Assembly: GCF_002252045.1 (NCBI RefSeq)
Contig: NZ_NEFF01000001.1
Span: 744,001-808,000, forward strand
Direction of reading: 5' to 3'
Length of the DNA stretch: 64,000 nt
DNA from: Ignatzschineria sp. F8392
GTDB lineage: Bacteria; Pseudomonadota; Gammaproteobacteria; Cardiobacteriales; Wohlfahrtiimonadaceae
Shown here: positions 1 to 9,018 of the stretch, piece after piece
Layout: the number at the start of each line of letters is the position of its first letter
Numbering within the stretch: position 1 is the stretch's first letter
Notes under the pieces: generated by a model
Told to the model about the DNA's origin: nothing
The model's input: the letters and a program-made list of their open reading frames with translations, nothing else
The model's database searches: none
Made by a program: the position numbers and the translations under genes

Positions 1-442
1 GTTCAAAGGGAGGAATTGCCGGCGGAGCACTCTGTAAGGACTCTTCTGCCTGAGGAGTTTTTGATTTTGATTCTTCCAATGTCTTCTCAACGACGAGGAG
101 TAACTTTGCTAATGTTAATGGCTTTTCAAGAAAGTCGACAGCGCCTAATTTAGTCGCTTCAATCGCATGCTCTAAAGTTCCATGTCCACTCATCATAATA
201 ACAGGGCAGTGTAGCTCGCTATTATTACGCCACTCTCCTAAAAGAGAGATGCCATCAATATCGGGCATCCAGATATCGAGAAGAATTAGATCAGGCTCTC
301 GCTCCGCTTTTAGCGCTTTAGCTTCTGAGCCATTATAAGCCATTGCGACCTCGTAACCTTCATCTTGTAAAATGTCACTAACAAGGTTACAGATATCTTT
401 TTCATCATCAATAATTAGGATATAAGGTTTTTCTTGTGACAT
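1..442 (-). CDS. Response regulator, NtrX/NtrC-like, 5' part only
   Basis: The first 147 residues of a two-component response regulator are visible; the gene runs off the left edge. The start is the ATG at 442. The receiver domain has an acidic pair in IIDDEKD (about residues 10-16), the phospho-acceptor Asp in LLDIWMPDIDG (about residues 56-66), the Thr/Ser position in VIMMSGHG and the conserved Lys in FLEKPL. The LLDIWMPDIDG wording is typical of NtrX and related sigma-54 activators. After the receiver comes a polar linker rich in Ser, Glu and Pro, so an AAA+ and a Fis-type DNA-binding domain are expected outside the window. It acts in the cytoplasm as a transcription regulator. The partner kinase is not visible. 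It is divided from topA by a terminator and repeats, and both genes are on the minus strand. Confidence 0.8.
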   Translation of the reverse strand, partial: MSQEKPYILIIDDEKDICNLVSDILQDEGYEVAMAYNGSEAKALKAEREPDLILLDIWMPDIDGISLLGEWRNNSELHCPVIMMSGHGTLEHAIEATKLGAVDFLEKPLTLAKLLLVVEKTLEESKSKTPQAEESLQSAPPAIPPFE

Positions 443-559
443 AGTGAATTGACTCTCTCTTATCAAATTAGGGTAGGGGTAAATAGGGCTAGGCAGATCA
501 ATAGGCTCTTTTTAAAGGGGCTATTGATTCTGTGTTATAGCATTCATTTTATCAATAAA

Positions 560-592
560 GAGGAAAAAGGGGTGTCTTTAACCACCCCTTTT
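560..592 (-). terminator. Terminator of topA
   Basis: A 10-bp inverted repeat AAAAGGGGTG / CACCCCTTTT with an 8-nt loop lies about 100 nt beyond the topA stop. Read on the minus strand it is followed by a T run, as expected for an intrinsic terminator. The T-rich end on the plus strand is shorter. Confidence 0.7.
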
Positions 593-603
593 GTAAAATT
601 AGC

Positions 604-637
604 CTCTCTGTTCTCTCTGTTCTCTCTGTTCTCTCTA
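604..637. repeat. 9-bp tandem repeat
   Basis: Unit CTCTCTGTT is present three times exactly, followed by a truncated fourth copy, in the topA 3' spacer. Confidence 0.85.
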
Positions 638-648
638 TTGCGATAGAG

Positions 649-671
649 GTAGAGATAGAGATAGAGATAGA
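649..671. repeat. 6-bp tandem repeat
   Basis: Unit AGATAG occurs in three exact copies (653-670) with flanking near-copies, immediately beside the 9-bp repeat and just downstream of the topA stop codon. Confidence 0.8.
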
Positions 672-693
672 GCTCAGAATTATTTGAGGATGA

Positions 694-3225
694 TTACTCC
701 TCACTACTCTCCTTGGCACTACTCTTTTTACTACTGCTCTTCTTAGTCGCAGTGCTCTTGGTCGTACTCTTCTTGGCTGTAGTACTCTTTGTCGTACTAC
801 TCTTCGTTGCCGTACTCTTTTTGGGAGAGGCTTTTTTGGCCGTGCTCTTTTTGGCGGTCGTTTTTTTAGTTTCAGCCTTATCATCTGCACTTTTTTTAGT
901 GCTACTCTTCTTTGTTGCAGCTTTGCGGCGACCTTTTGCCGGTGCTTTTGCCAATAGCTCTTTACACTCTTCTAAGGTTAATAGTGCCGGATCACTCTCT
1001 TTCGGGACCTTCGCATTTTTGGTGCCATCTGTAATATAGGGTCCGTAGCGACCATTAATTACTTCGATCAATACATCACCATCTTGGAATGAATTGATGA
1101 ACTTAGCGGCTTCCGCTGCTTTATGCGCTTCTACAATCTCCATCGCACGCTCAAATGTGACGCTATAAGGATCATCTTCTTTTAGAGAGACAAATTTGCG
1201 TGGACCATATTGAATGTAAGGACCAAAACGGCCAATATTTGCACGAATGTCGTAGCCATCTTCTCCTTGACCTAAAACGCGAGGAAGGCGGAAGAGTGCC
1301 ATCGCTTCTTCAAAAGTAATGGTGTCAATACTCTGTCCTGGAAGAAGTGAGGCAAAACGGGGTTTCTCCTCATCATCCTTATCTCCAATTTGAGCAAAAG
1401 GTCCATAGCGACCAATTCTTACAGAGACTGGCTTTCCTGTTTTAGGATCTTCTCCCAATACTTTAGCCTGAGCCACTTCCGCGCGGGTGACATTCTCTTC
1501 AACATGATTACATTGTGCGATAAAGGGGGTCCAAAATTCTTCTAAAAGAGGAATCCACTCTTTTTCTCCATTTGCAATCTCATCGAGATTATCCTCCATG
1601 AGTGCCGTAAATTCATAATCGACGATGCGGGTAAACTCTGAAGAGAGGAAGCGTGCGACAATTTTCCCCATGTCGGTAGGGATAAAACGACGACTATCTA
1701 AAATAACATATTCTCGATTTTGGAGCGTTGAGATAATGGAGGCGTAAGTTGAGGGGCGTCCAATACCAAACTCTTCGAGAGACTTGACAAGAGAAGCCTC
1801 CGTATAGCGTGGGGGTGGTTCAGTGAAGTGTTGATTTGGTTTGATCTCGGTAAGATCGATTATTTCCCCAATTGCCATTTCTGGAAGAATCTTATCTTCA
1901 TCTTTCTGCTCCTCTTTTTCATCATCAACATCCTCGAGATAGAGGCTCATAAAACCCGGAAAAGCAATGGTAGATCCTGTTACACGGAAGGTATGAAGAC
2001 CTTTTTCTCCCAAATCGATCGAGGTGGTATTCATGATTGCAGACTCCATCTGAGAGGCAATGGCGCGTTTCCAGATCAGCTCATAGAGGCGATATTGATC
2101 AGAAGTCAGATGCTCTTTTACCGATTCCGGAGTTCTAAAGACAGATGTTGGGCGAATTGCTTCATGCGCTTCTTGGGCGTTTTTTGCCTTTGTCTTATAT
2201 TCTCTAGGTGCTTTAGGAAGGTACTCATCGCCATGTTGACTCTTAATATAGCGACGAATATCTTCAAGCGCTTCGTTAGAGAGAGTGACAGAGTCTGTAC
2301 GCATATAAGTAATGAGACCGATCGTTTCAGCCCCTAGGTTGATCCCTTCATAGAGATCTTGCGCTGTTCGCATTGTGCGAGTTGTACTAAATCGCAGTTT
2401 ACGTGAAGCTTCCTGTTGTAAGGTTGAGGTGGTAAAAGGCGCTGCCGGATTACGACGACGCTGCTTCTTTTCAACATTGTAGACAGGGATTTTATTATTA
2501 AACCGCTTCTCGAGTGTTGCTTTAGTGGCATTTGCGCTCTTTTCATCGGTAATGGTAAATTGCTCTACCTTTTCACCGTTATACTCGATTAATTTACCGG
2601 AGAAGGTCGAACTCTCTTTTGCAAGGTTGGCAAAGATTGACCAGTACTCTTGAGAGACGAAGGCATTGATCTCATCTTCTCGCTCTACAATTAATCTTAA
2701 TGCCGGTGATTGAACGCGACCTGCAGAGAGGCCAGGGTTAATCTTTTTCCAAAGAAGTGGAGAGAGATTGAAACCGACAAGATAATCGAGAGCAGTTCGA
2801 GCTTGTTGTGCCTCTACAAGATCCATATCAATCTGCCTAGGGTGGGCGACAGCATATTGAACAGCACTTTTTGTAATTTCATTGAAGACAACACGTGTGA
2901 TCTTTTTCCCTGTCAGTGCTCTTTTACTCTTAAGATACTCTAAAATATGCCAAGAGATCGCTTCACCTTCTCTATCCGGGTCCGTCGCAAGCATAAGGTT
3001 GTCCGCATCTTTTAATGCTTTCTCTATAGCAGCAAGATGTTTTCGGTTTTGGGGGATCACCTCATATTTCATCGCAAAATTATTATCTGGATCAACAGAA
3101 CCAGTTTTGCGAACTAATTGTCTTACGTGACCAAAAGAGGCAAGAACGGTAAAGTCCTTGCCCAGATATTTTTCAATTGTTTTTGCCTTTGCAGGGGATT
3201 CAACAATAACTAAAGATTTACTCAT
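694..3225 (-). CDS. topA: DNA topoisomerase I
   Basis: Type IA topoisomerase (843 aa) that relaxes negative supercoils through a transient 5'-phosphotyrosine. The Toprim domain starts at once (IVESPAKAKTI, residues 7-17), with the acidic metal motif TDPDREGEA at 81-89. The catalytic Tyr is in GLITYMRTDSV (Tyr about 307). Instead of the Cys4 zinc ribbons of the E. coli enzyme, the C-terminal third holds topoisomerase C-terminal repeats (motifs of the form R-I/F-G-x-Y/F-G-P-Y/F). It ends in a tail of about 80 residues made almost only of Lys, Ser, Thr and Ala, like a histone H1 tail. The tail is encoded by degenerate repetitive DNA. The long plus-strand ORF over the same stretch is a shadow of that repetitive sequence. 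The gene appears monocistronic. Confidence 0.97.
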   Translation of the reverse strand: MSKSLVIVESPAKAKTIEKYLGKDFTVLASFGHVRQLVRKTGSVDPDNNFAMKYEVIPQNRKHLAAIEKALKDADNLMLATDPDREGEAISWHILEYLKSKRALTGKKITRVVFNEITKSAVQYAVAHPRQIDMDLVEAQQARTALDYLVGFNLSPLLWKKINPGLSAGRVQSPALRLIVEREDEINAFVSQEYWSIFANLAKESSTFSGKLIEYNGEKVEQFTITDEKSANATKATLEKRFNNKIPVYNVEKKQRRRNPAAPFTTSTLQQEASRKLRFSTTRTMRTAQDLYEGINLGAETIGLITYMRTDSVTLSNEALEDIRRYIKSQHGDEYLPKAPREYKTKAKNAQEAHEAIRPTSVFRTPESVKEHLTSDQYRLYELIWKRAIASQMESAIMNTTSIDLGEKGLHTFRVTGSTIAFPGFMSLYLEDVDDEKEEQKDEDKILPEMAIGEIIDLTEIKPNQHFTEPPPRYTEASLVKSLEEFGIGRPSTYASIISTLQNREYVILDSRRFIPTDMGKIVARFLSSEFTRIVDYEFTALMEDNLDEIANGEKEWIPLLEEFWTPFIAQCNHVEENVTRAEVAQAKVLGEDPKTGKPVSVRIGRYGPFAQIGDKDDEEKPRFASLLPGQSIDTITFEEAMALFRLPRVLGQGEDGYDIRANIGRFGPYIQYGPRKFVSLKEDDPYSVTFERAMEIVEAHKAAEAAKFINSFQDGDVLIEVINGRYGPYITDGTKNAKVPKESDPALLTLEECKELLAKAPAKGRRKAATKKSSTKKSADDKAETKKTTAKKSTAKKASPKKSTATKSSTTKSTTAKKSTTKSTATKKSSSKKSSAKESSEE

Positions 3226-3425
3226 CTAATTTCTCAATTATCCTACGATTGTAACGTATCTATTAACGTGTCTATATTTTATGGTTCAAAGTGGCACATA
3301 TTTGCTACAATAACAAATTCAGATTTCTAAATTCAGATTTAAAACGAAGTAGTAGTTTGAGTAATTTATCTTAAGAATTCAAGCTATCGCTATAAATTAA
3401 CCTAAAAAGTAGAATTGATATCAAT

Positions 3426-3572
3426 ATGTATTACGACCAGAAAAAACCAAAAAGATCTTTCAAGTGGCTCTATTTGATTCTTATAGTCGCCTTTGTTGTA
3501 TGGGTGATGCTCGATGATACCGATAAAGAGAATGAAACAACGCAGATTATTGAGGTTGAGTTGCCTCAATAG
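3426..3572 (+). CDS. Small single-pass membrane protein, unknown
   Basis: A 48-residue ORF starts at ATG 3426. It has a basic N-terminus (YYDQKKPKRSFK), one hydrophobic segment (about residues 14-29, WLYLILIVAFVVWVML) and an acidic tail (DDTDKENE). This would give a single-span inner-membrane protein with the positive end in the cytoplasm. It lies between the divergent topA and the co-oriented dgkA. The ribosome binding site is weak, which lowers confidence. I do not recognise a family. Confidence 0.5.
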   Translation: MYYDQKKPKRSFKWLYLILIVAFVVWVMLDDTDKENETTQIIEVELPQ

Positions 3573-3644
3573 TTCATATCATTACTCGGAGCAGAATCCG
3601 AACAGAAATCCGAATAGAATCGGAATAGATCGAGAGAAATCAAC

Positions 3645-3680
3645 AGTGAGATCAGTAGTGAGATCAGTAGTGAGATCGGT
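3645..3680. repeat. 12-bp tandem repeat
   Basis: Three copies of AGTGAGATCAGT (the last with one change) lie just before dgkA, ending about 10 bases ahead of its ribosome binding site. Confidence 0.85.
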
Positions 3681-3704
3681 AGATCAACCGAGAAGGGTGT
3701 AATA

Positions 3705-4079
3705 GTGATGCAAAAGATGAACAAGCCTAATCGTAAGGGATTGGCTAGAATTGTTGCAGCAACCCAATATTCTCTAAGAGGATTACAAGCAGCTTACCGG
3801 AATGAGGAGGCGATTCGTCAAGAGTTGTGGGCGGGAATTGTTATTATTCCGCTTGCTTTTTTGATTGCAGATAGTGGTGTTGAGTTAGCTCTTCTCCTTG
3901 GAAGTGCGATTTTGATCTTTCTGATGGAGCTTGTTAATTCGGCGATTGAGTCTGTAGTCGATCGCATAAGTTTGGAGCATCATCCCTTATCGGGACAAGC
4001 GAAAGATATTGGCTCAGCACTTGTAATGGTGGCATTGATCATTTTTGCCACTGTTTGGTTGGCGATTCTCTTTTATTAG
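3705..4079 (+). CDS. dgkA: Diacylglycerol kinase
   Basis: Small integral membrane kinase (124 aa, the usual length) that phosphorylates diacylglycerol to phosphatidic acid, recycling lipid left over from osmolyte-glucan and LPS modification. Three hydrophobic helices follow an amphipathic N-terminus. The family signature is plain: the E/R-rich surface segment AAYRNEEAIRQE and the active-site stretch MELVNSAIESVVDRI. The start is GTG at 3705 or ATG at 3708. AGAAGGG at 3691-3697 fits both (7 or 10 nt spacing). tsaD follows after 66 bases. Confidence 0.95.
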   Translation: MMQKMNKPNRKGLARIVAATQYSLRGLQAAYRNEEAIRQELWAGIVIIPLAFLIADSGVELALLLGSAILIFLMELVNSAIESVVDRISLEHHPLSGQAKDIGSALVMVALIIFATVWLAILFY

Positions 4080-4145
4080 TTCTTTTATTGAGTTCTATAT
4101 GTTGGAATATGGGTTTGAGGAATATTAGTGTGAGCAGAGGCAAAA

Positions 4146-5165
4146 GTGATCGTATTAGGAATTGAAAGTTCATGTGATGAGACAGGTGTCGCCATTTACG
4201 ATGGTGCAGAGAGGAAGTTGTTAGCACATCAGCTCTACTCCCAAATTGCTTTGCATGCTCAATATGGTGGTGTGGTACCAGAGTTAGCATCGAGAGATCA
4301 TATTCGTAAGCTTCCCCTTTTAGTCAATGCTGCGATTGAAGAGGCGGGAATTAATCTTCATGATTTAGAAGGAATCGCTTTTACGCGAGGACCTGGTTTA
4401 ATCGGCGCGTTAATGGTTGCGGCAACTTATGCTCAAGGTTTAGGGTTAGCGCTTAATATTCCTATTTTGGGTGTTAATCATATGGAAGCTCATCTAATGG
4501 CGGTCATGTTAGAGGAAGAGCGGCCAGAATATCCCTTTGTAACGCTATTGGTTTCCGGAGGTCATACGCAACTTGTCTTAGTGCGTGATTTTGGTGATTA
4601 TGAACTTTTAGGTGAGAGTCTTGATGATGCAGTTGGGGAAGCCTTTGATAAAACAGCAAAGATAATGGGTCTTCCTTATCCAGGAGGCCCAGAATTAGCA
4701 AAGCTAGCTGAAGAGGGTGATCCTACTCGTTACCACTTTCCACGACCGATGGTGAATCGCCCGGGGTTAGAGTTTAGTTTTAGCGGTATTAAAACAAAGG
4801 CCCTATTGACGATTGAAGAGGCAACTGAAGCTGACTACCCTGATATTGCTGCTGCATTTCAGGAGGCATTAATCGATACTTTGATTCAAAAATCTTTAAG
4901 AGCACTAAAAGTGACCGGTGCTAAAAATTTAGTGGTATCGGGAGGTGTAGGAGCTAACCAGCATCTTCGCGCAGAGCTGAGACGTTTAAGTGGCATTAAA
5001 GATTTTAAGGTCTATTTTCCTCGGTCAGAGTTTTGTACGGATAATGGTGCAATGGTTGCTTATCTAGGATGTGAACGCTTGAGTCGAGGTGAAGAGAGCG
5101 AATCTGTAAAGCTTTTAGCTCGTTGGCCGATCGACCAGTTAACAGAGCGGGATGCCAAGGAGTAA
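4146..5165 (+). CDS. tsaD: tRNA threonylcarbamoyladenosine biosynthesis protein TsaD
   Basis: Transfers the threonylcarbamoyl group to A37 of tRNAs that read ANN codons, in complex with TsaB and TsaE. 339 aa, normal length. The ASKHA-fold N-terminus reads [10 protein letters not shown]. The metal-binding histidines are in NHMEAH (His112 and His116). A second metal/nucleotide motif, CTDNGAM, lies near the C-terminus. The start is GTG (4146), with an AGAGG site upstream. It overlaps or abuts dgt, so the two are probably co-transcribed. Confidence 0.96.
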   Translation: MIVLGIESSCDETGVAIYDGAERKLLAHQLYSQIALHAQYGGVVPELASRDHIRKLPLLVNAAIEEAGINLHDLEGIAFTRGPGLIGALMVAATYAQGLGLALNIPILGVNHMEAHLMAVMLEEERPEYPFVTLLVSGGHTQLVLVRDFGDYELLGESLDDAVGEAFDKTAKIMGLPYPGGPELAKLAEEGDPTRYHFPRPMVNRPGLEFSFSGIKTKALLTIEEATEADYPDIAAAFQEALIDTLIQKSLRALKVTGAKNLVVSGGVGANQHLRAELRRLSGIKDFKVYFPRSEFCTDNGAMVAYLGCERLSRGEESESVKLLARWPIDQLTERDAKE

Positions 5166-5169
5166 AGGG

Positions 5170-6528
5170 ATGGATCGATATTGTAGACGTTGGCAGGAGT
5201 TATTACCTCAAGAGCGATTAGGTGTTGAGGTCAAGCAGGGGGTGCAGAGTTATCGTACCGATTTCCAGAAAGATTTCGATCGTCTTATCTTCTCTGCTGC
5301 TTTTAGACGTCTTCAAGATAAAACACAGGTTTTTCCTTTAGCGCAGACCGATTATGTTCGAACTCGCTTAACACACAGTTTAGAGGTTAGTAGTGTCTGT
5401 CGCAGTTTAGGTTCTCTACTTGGAGAGCATCTAGCACGTAAGGATGCGCTCTTTGAGATGACGCCTGCTGATTTAGGGGCAATTATGGCAGCGGGTGCTT
5501 TAGCACATGATATTGGTAATCCGCCATTTGGTCATGCCGGTGAGGAGGCTATTAGCCGTTTTTTTAAACGTAACAGTATTGGGTGTGATGTTTTAGCGCA
5601 GATGAAGCCTGAAGAACAAGCTGATTTTCTAGCTTTTGAGGGAAACGCTCAAGCCTTTCGGGTTTTGACAAAGTTGCAAAACTCTACTAATAGAGGTGGA
5701 TTACAGCTTTCAATCCCAGTTTTAGCATCAATCTTAAAATATCCCTGTGCAAGTCTACATAAGCCCCGTGATGAAAATGTAGCATTTAAGAAATTTAATT
5801 ACTTTCAATCAGAAAAAAAGCTCTTTTCGGAGGTAGCGCGTGCATCTTCAATGACGCCTCACCCGACAGTTGAGGGTGCTTGGTTTCGCCATCCTTTAGC
5901 ATATCTATTAGAGGCGGCAGACGATATTTGTTACCATCTAGTAGATTTAGAGGATGCTTATCGTTTAAGATTATTAGAAAGTGAGCAAGTAGCCCATTTT
6001 TTAGAGTCTGTGATTACTAGTACGACAAGATTACCTGAAGAGAAGTTGGGTCGTTTTACTCGATCGAAGGATCGGGTGGAGTATCTTAGAGCATTTGCGA
6101 TAGGTCTACTTGTAGATCAGACAATAAAGGCTTTCATTGAGAACGAAGTAGCAATTTTAGAAGGGCGTTTTAGTAAGAGTCTGCTGGATCTTATTCCGGC
6201 ATCAACGTCACTTCGAGAGATTAAAGCTTATTCGCAAGCAAACGTCTATCACTCTGATACAGTTTTAGAGGTGGGAATTGCAGGATTTAAAGTTTTAGAG
6301 ACTCTGCTAGAAGCTTTTACTGAGGCGGTTGAATTTGGAGAGAAGGGTGGGGCAAGAACTAAGATGTTGTTAAAGTTTCTGCCTGATCAGTTTTTCTGTG
6401 AAGGGAGAGCTATTAGTTCTGATCCATATAGGCGAGTGCAACAGGTTACAGACTTCGTTTCCGGAATGACTGATCGCTATGCGGTAAAAGTATTCAAAAT
6501 GATTACGGGGGTTGATTTGCCTGTATAA
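5170..6528 (+). CDS. dgt: Deoxyguanosinetriphosphate triphosphohydrolase-like protein
   Basis: HD-domain dNTP triphosphohydrolase (about 452 aa) that cleaves dGTP or related dNTPs to the nucleoside and tripolyphosphate. The family N-terminus YRTDFQKDFDRLIFSAAFRR is followed by KTQVFPL and the HD metal motif (H in RLTHSLEVSSV, then AHDIGNPPFGHAGE), with a distal Asp in LEAADDICYHLVDLEDA. I chose ATG 5170 because AAGGAG at 5157-5162 sits 7 bases before it. An in-frame ATG at 5152 would overlap tsaD but has no site. The preferred start follows the tsaD stop almost directly, suggesting translational coupling. Confidence 0.93.
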   Translation: MDRYCRRWQELLPQERLGVEVKQGVQSYRTDFQKDFDRLIFSAAFRRLQDKTQVFPLAQTDYVRTRLTHSLEVSSVCRSLGSLLGEHLARKDALFEMTPADLGAIMAAGALAHDIGNPPFGHAGEEAISRFFKRNSIGCDVLAQMKPEEQADFLAFEGNAQAFRVLTKLQNSTNRGGLQLSIPVLASILKYPCASLHKPRDENVAFKKFNYFQSEKKLFSEVARASSMTPHPTVEGAWFRHPLAYLLEAADDICYHLVDLEDAYRLRLLESEQVAHFLESVITSTTRLPEEKLGRFTRSKDRVEYLRAFAIGLLVDQTIKAFIENEVAILEGRFSKSLLDLIPASTSLREIKAYSQANVYHSDTVLEVGIAGFKVLETLLEAFTEAVEFGEKGGARTKMLLKFLPDQFFCEGRAISSDPYRRVQQVTDFVSGMTDRYAVKVFKMITGVDLPV

Positions 6529-6590
6529 CTCTTGTTTAATATGCGCTGAACTGCGGAGGTTGGCGCTTCTTGCTTTGATACTATTTATTA

Positions 6591-6604
6591 TTGATAGATA
6601 TCAA
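6591..6604 (+). promoter_or_regulatory. FNR/Anr binding site of the cco operon
   Basis: TTGATAGATATCAA is an exact match to the FNR consensus TTGAT-N4-ATCAA. If it sits at -41.5 (class II), the start would be near 6639. TAAGAT at 6626-6631 is then close to the -10 position. A site here fits oxygen-controlled expression of cbb3 oxidase, as known in many proteobacteria. Confidence 0.8.
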
Positions 6605-6698
6605 GACACAACTGCTTGATTCTAGTAAGATGATGGCTCGAGTAACATTAGTATGGGATGCATTTTTAAAATGATGTTTGTTAAATTTTGGGGGAACT

Positions 6699-8156
6699 AT
6701 GGGACAAAGTAAAAGTCTTCATGATCATTATGAGTACGGAGTAATCCGTGGGCTCGTAGTTAGTACTCTGTTTTTTGGAGCACTAGGATTATCTGCTGGA
6801 CTTTGGGCGGCGTTAGAGCTGACCTGGCCAGTATTAAACTTTGATTTGCCAGGACTAACGTTCGGGCGCCTTAGACCTGTTCATACCACTTTAGTTATCT
6901 TTGGTATGGGGGGATCTGCATTAATCGGTACATCTTTCTATGTTGTGCAGAGAACATGTCAGGTAAGATTAGCCTATCCGGTCTTGGCATATATTGTATG
7001 GATTGGCTGGACAGTTGTATTTACATTGGTTCCGATCAGCTACATGATGGGTTACACTCAAGGTAAAGAGTATGCTGAATTTGAGTGGATCTTTGACTGG
7101 GCGGTAGCCGTTATCTGGTTGATGTATTTCTTTGTCTATGTCATGACAATTTTACGTCGTAAGCAGAAGCATATCTATGTTGCTAACTGGTTCTATCTTG
7201 CGTTTATCCTCGCGACGACACTTCTCCATGTGTTTAACAACATCTCGATTCCTGTATTTGGCGCAGAGGGTTTAAAATCTTATAACGTATTTAGCGGTAT
7301 GCAGGATGCAATGGTGCAATGGTGGTATGGACATAACGCTGTTGGCTTCATCTTAACAGTTGCGTTCCTTGGTATGATGTATTATTTCGTACCGAAAGAG
7401 GCGGGTCGTCCGATCTACTCATATCGCCTTTCAATTGTTCACTTCTGGGCATTAACCTTCCTATATATGTGGGCTGGTGCGCATCACTTGCATTGGACTT
7501 CACTTCCAGACTGGGTGAGCTCACTCTCTGCAACATTCTCAATTATTCTTCTTCTTCCTTCATGGGGTGGGATGATTAACGGTATCATGACCTTATCAGG
7601 TGCATGGGATTCAATCCGTACTAATCCAATTATCCGCTTCATGGTTGTATCTCTCTCCTTCTATGGTATGAGTACGTTTGAAGGTCCATTGATGAGTCTT
7701 CGTTCTGTTAACGCACTCTCTCACTATACCGACTGGACAGTAGGTCACGTTCATGCGGGTGCATTAGGATGGGTTGCGATGATTACATTCGCGTCACTCT
7801 ACCACATGGTTCCACGTGTGTTTGGTGGTAAGATCTGGAGCGAGCGCATGATCTTTGCTCACTTCTGGTTAGCGACGATCGGAATTGTAATCTACATTGT
7901 TTCTTTATGGGTTGCGGGTATCGGTCAAGGTATGATGTTACGTGCATTTAACCCTGAGTATGGAACACTTGCATACGAATTTATTGAAACAGTTAAGTTT
8001 ATGCATACTCCGTATATCTTCAGAGCAATTGGTGGTGGCATGTTCTTATTGGGTGCTGTTCTTATGATCATTAACTTTGTAATGACAATGATTGTAGGTA
8101 CTCGTGCTCAAGCGGATAACAATGCGTTAATCCCTGATGCAAAAGCTCATGCGTAA
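6699..8156 (+). CDS. ccoN: Cytochrome c oxidase, cbb3-type, subunit I
   Basis: Catalytic subunit of the high-affinity cbb3 terminal oxidase (485 aa from this start), with about 12 membrane helices. It holds low-spin heme b, high-spin heme b3 and CuB. Visible ligands: His in RPVHTT (low-spin heme), WWYGHNAVGF and GAHHLHWTSLPDW (CuB side) and the paired His in VGHVHAGALGW. The start is ATG 6699, preceded by GGGGGAA. A TTG at 6678 would only add seven residues without support. First gene of ccoNOQP, followed after 16 bases by ccoO. Confidence 0.97.
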   Translation: MGQSKSLHDHYEYGVIRGLVVSTLFFGALGLSAGLWAALELTWPVLNFDLPGLTFGRLRPVHTTLVIFGMGGSALIGTSFYVVQRTCQVRLAYPVLAYIVWIGWTVVFTLVPISYMMGYTQGKEYAEFEWIFDWAVAVIWLMYFFVYVMTILRRKQKHIYVANWFYLAFILATTLLHVFNNISIPVFGAEGLKSYNVFSGMQDAMVQWWYGHNAVGFILTVAFLGMMYYFVPKEAGRPIYSYRLSIVHFWALTFLYMWAGAHHLHWTSLPDWVSSLSATFSIILLLPSWGGMINGIMTLSGAWDSIRTNPIIRFMVVSLSFYGMSTFEGPLMSLRSVNALSHYTDWTVGHVHAGALGWVAMITFASLYHMVPRVFGGKIWSERMIFAHFWLATIGIVIYIVSLWVAGIGQGMMLRAFNPEYGTLAYEFIETVKFMHTPYIFRAIGGGMFLLGAVLMIINFVMTMIVGTRAQADNNALIPDAKAHA

Positions 8157-8172
8157 TTAGGAGAAAATTTTA

Positions 8173-9000
8173 ATGATTAAACATGAACGTTTAGAAAAAA
8201 ATACAGGGCTTTTACTTCTCTTCACACTTGCGGTGATTAGTATCGGTGGGTTGATCGAGATTGTTCCACTCTTCTATATTGATGGAACGATCGAAGAGGT
8301 GAAGAAGAACGTTACAGAAGTAAAGCTTGATGAGAACTTCCAACCCGTTCTTGATGAAAATGGTAATGCGGTGATGGTAACGCGTGAAGTAGATGCGATC
8401 CGTCCTTATACACCACTAGAGTTTTTAGGTCGTAATATCTATGTAGCGGAAGGTTGCTATAACTGTCACTCACAACAGATTCGTCCTATGCAAGATGAGT
8501 ATGAGCGTTATGGTCACTACTCATTAGCAGCTGAGTCTCAATTTGACAAACCATTCCAATGGGGATCACGTCGTATTGGACCAGACCTTGCTCGTGTGGG
8601 CGGTAAAATGGATAACCAATGGCACGTAGATCACTTAGTAGATCCAAAAAGTCGTGTTCCAGCATCGATTATGCCTAAATATCCTTGGTTGCTTGAAGAT
8701 GATCTCTACTATGCCGATGTTAAGGAGCACTTAAGTGCAGCACGTATTGCAGGTGTGCCTTACTCGAAGACAGAAGAGGAATATCAGGCAAATATAGAGC
8801 GCTTTGGTGTTGATGTAGCCAATATGCTTGTTATTGACCTTGCGGCACAAAACTTGGAAGCACAGGCAGCTGCAGGAAATTACGATATGAATCCTGATCG
8901 TCTCACTAAAATGGATGCAATTGTTGCTTACCTTCAGGTATTAGGAACAATGGTTGAGTTTAAAGAAGACCAGGGTATCGAGTTTAGTGAGTTCCGTTAA
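8173..9000 (+). CDS. ccoO: Cytochrome c oxidase, cbb3-type, subunit II
   Basis: Mono-heme c-type cytochrome subunit, anchored by one N-terminal helix, with the heme domain in the periplasm. The CXXCH motif is at residues 95-99 (CYNCH), followed by SQQIRP. The axial Met is in SIMPKYPWL. The body reads WGSRRIGPDLARVGG, a family hallmark. At 275 aa it is longer than many CcoO proteins (about 200-240): there is an acidic insert between the anchor and CXXCH (about residues 42-72), and another before the closing AIVAYLQVLGT. The ribosome site AGGAG is clear. Confidence 0.96.
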   Translation: MIKHERLEKNTGLLLLFTLAVISIGGLIEIVPLFYIDGTIEEVKKNVTEVKLDENFQPVLDENGNAVMVTREVDAIRPYTPLEFLGRNIYVAEGCYNCHSQQIRPMQDEYERYGHYSLAAESQFDKPFQWGSRRIGPDLARVGGKMDNQWHVDHLVDPKSRVPASIMPKYPWLLEDDLYYADVKEHLSAARIAGVPYSKTEEEYQANIERFGVDVANMLVIDLAAQNLEAQAAAGNYDMNPDRLTKMDAIVAYLQVLGTMVEFKEDQGIEFSEFR

Positions 9001-9018
9001 TTTAGAGGAGAATGTGTG

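Noticed and set aside
713-1039. 108-codon plus-strand ORF rich in Leu, Val and Phe
   Set aside because: It is the antisense of the Lys/Ser/Thr-rich topA tail; the repetitive composition keeps the opposite frame open and makes it look like a membrane protein.
1828-2337. 169-codon plus-strand ORF inside topA
   Set aside because: Fully antisense to a conserved part of topA, no ribosome site, composition not protein-like.
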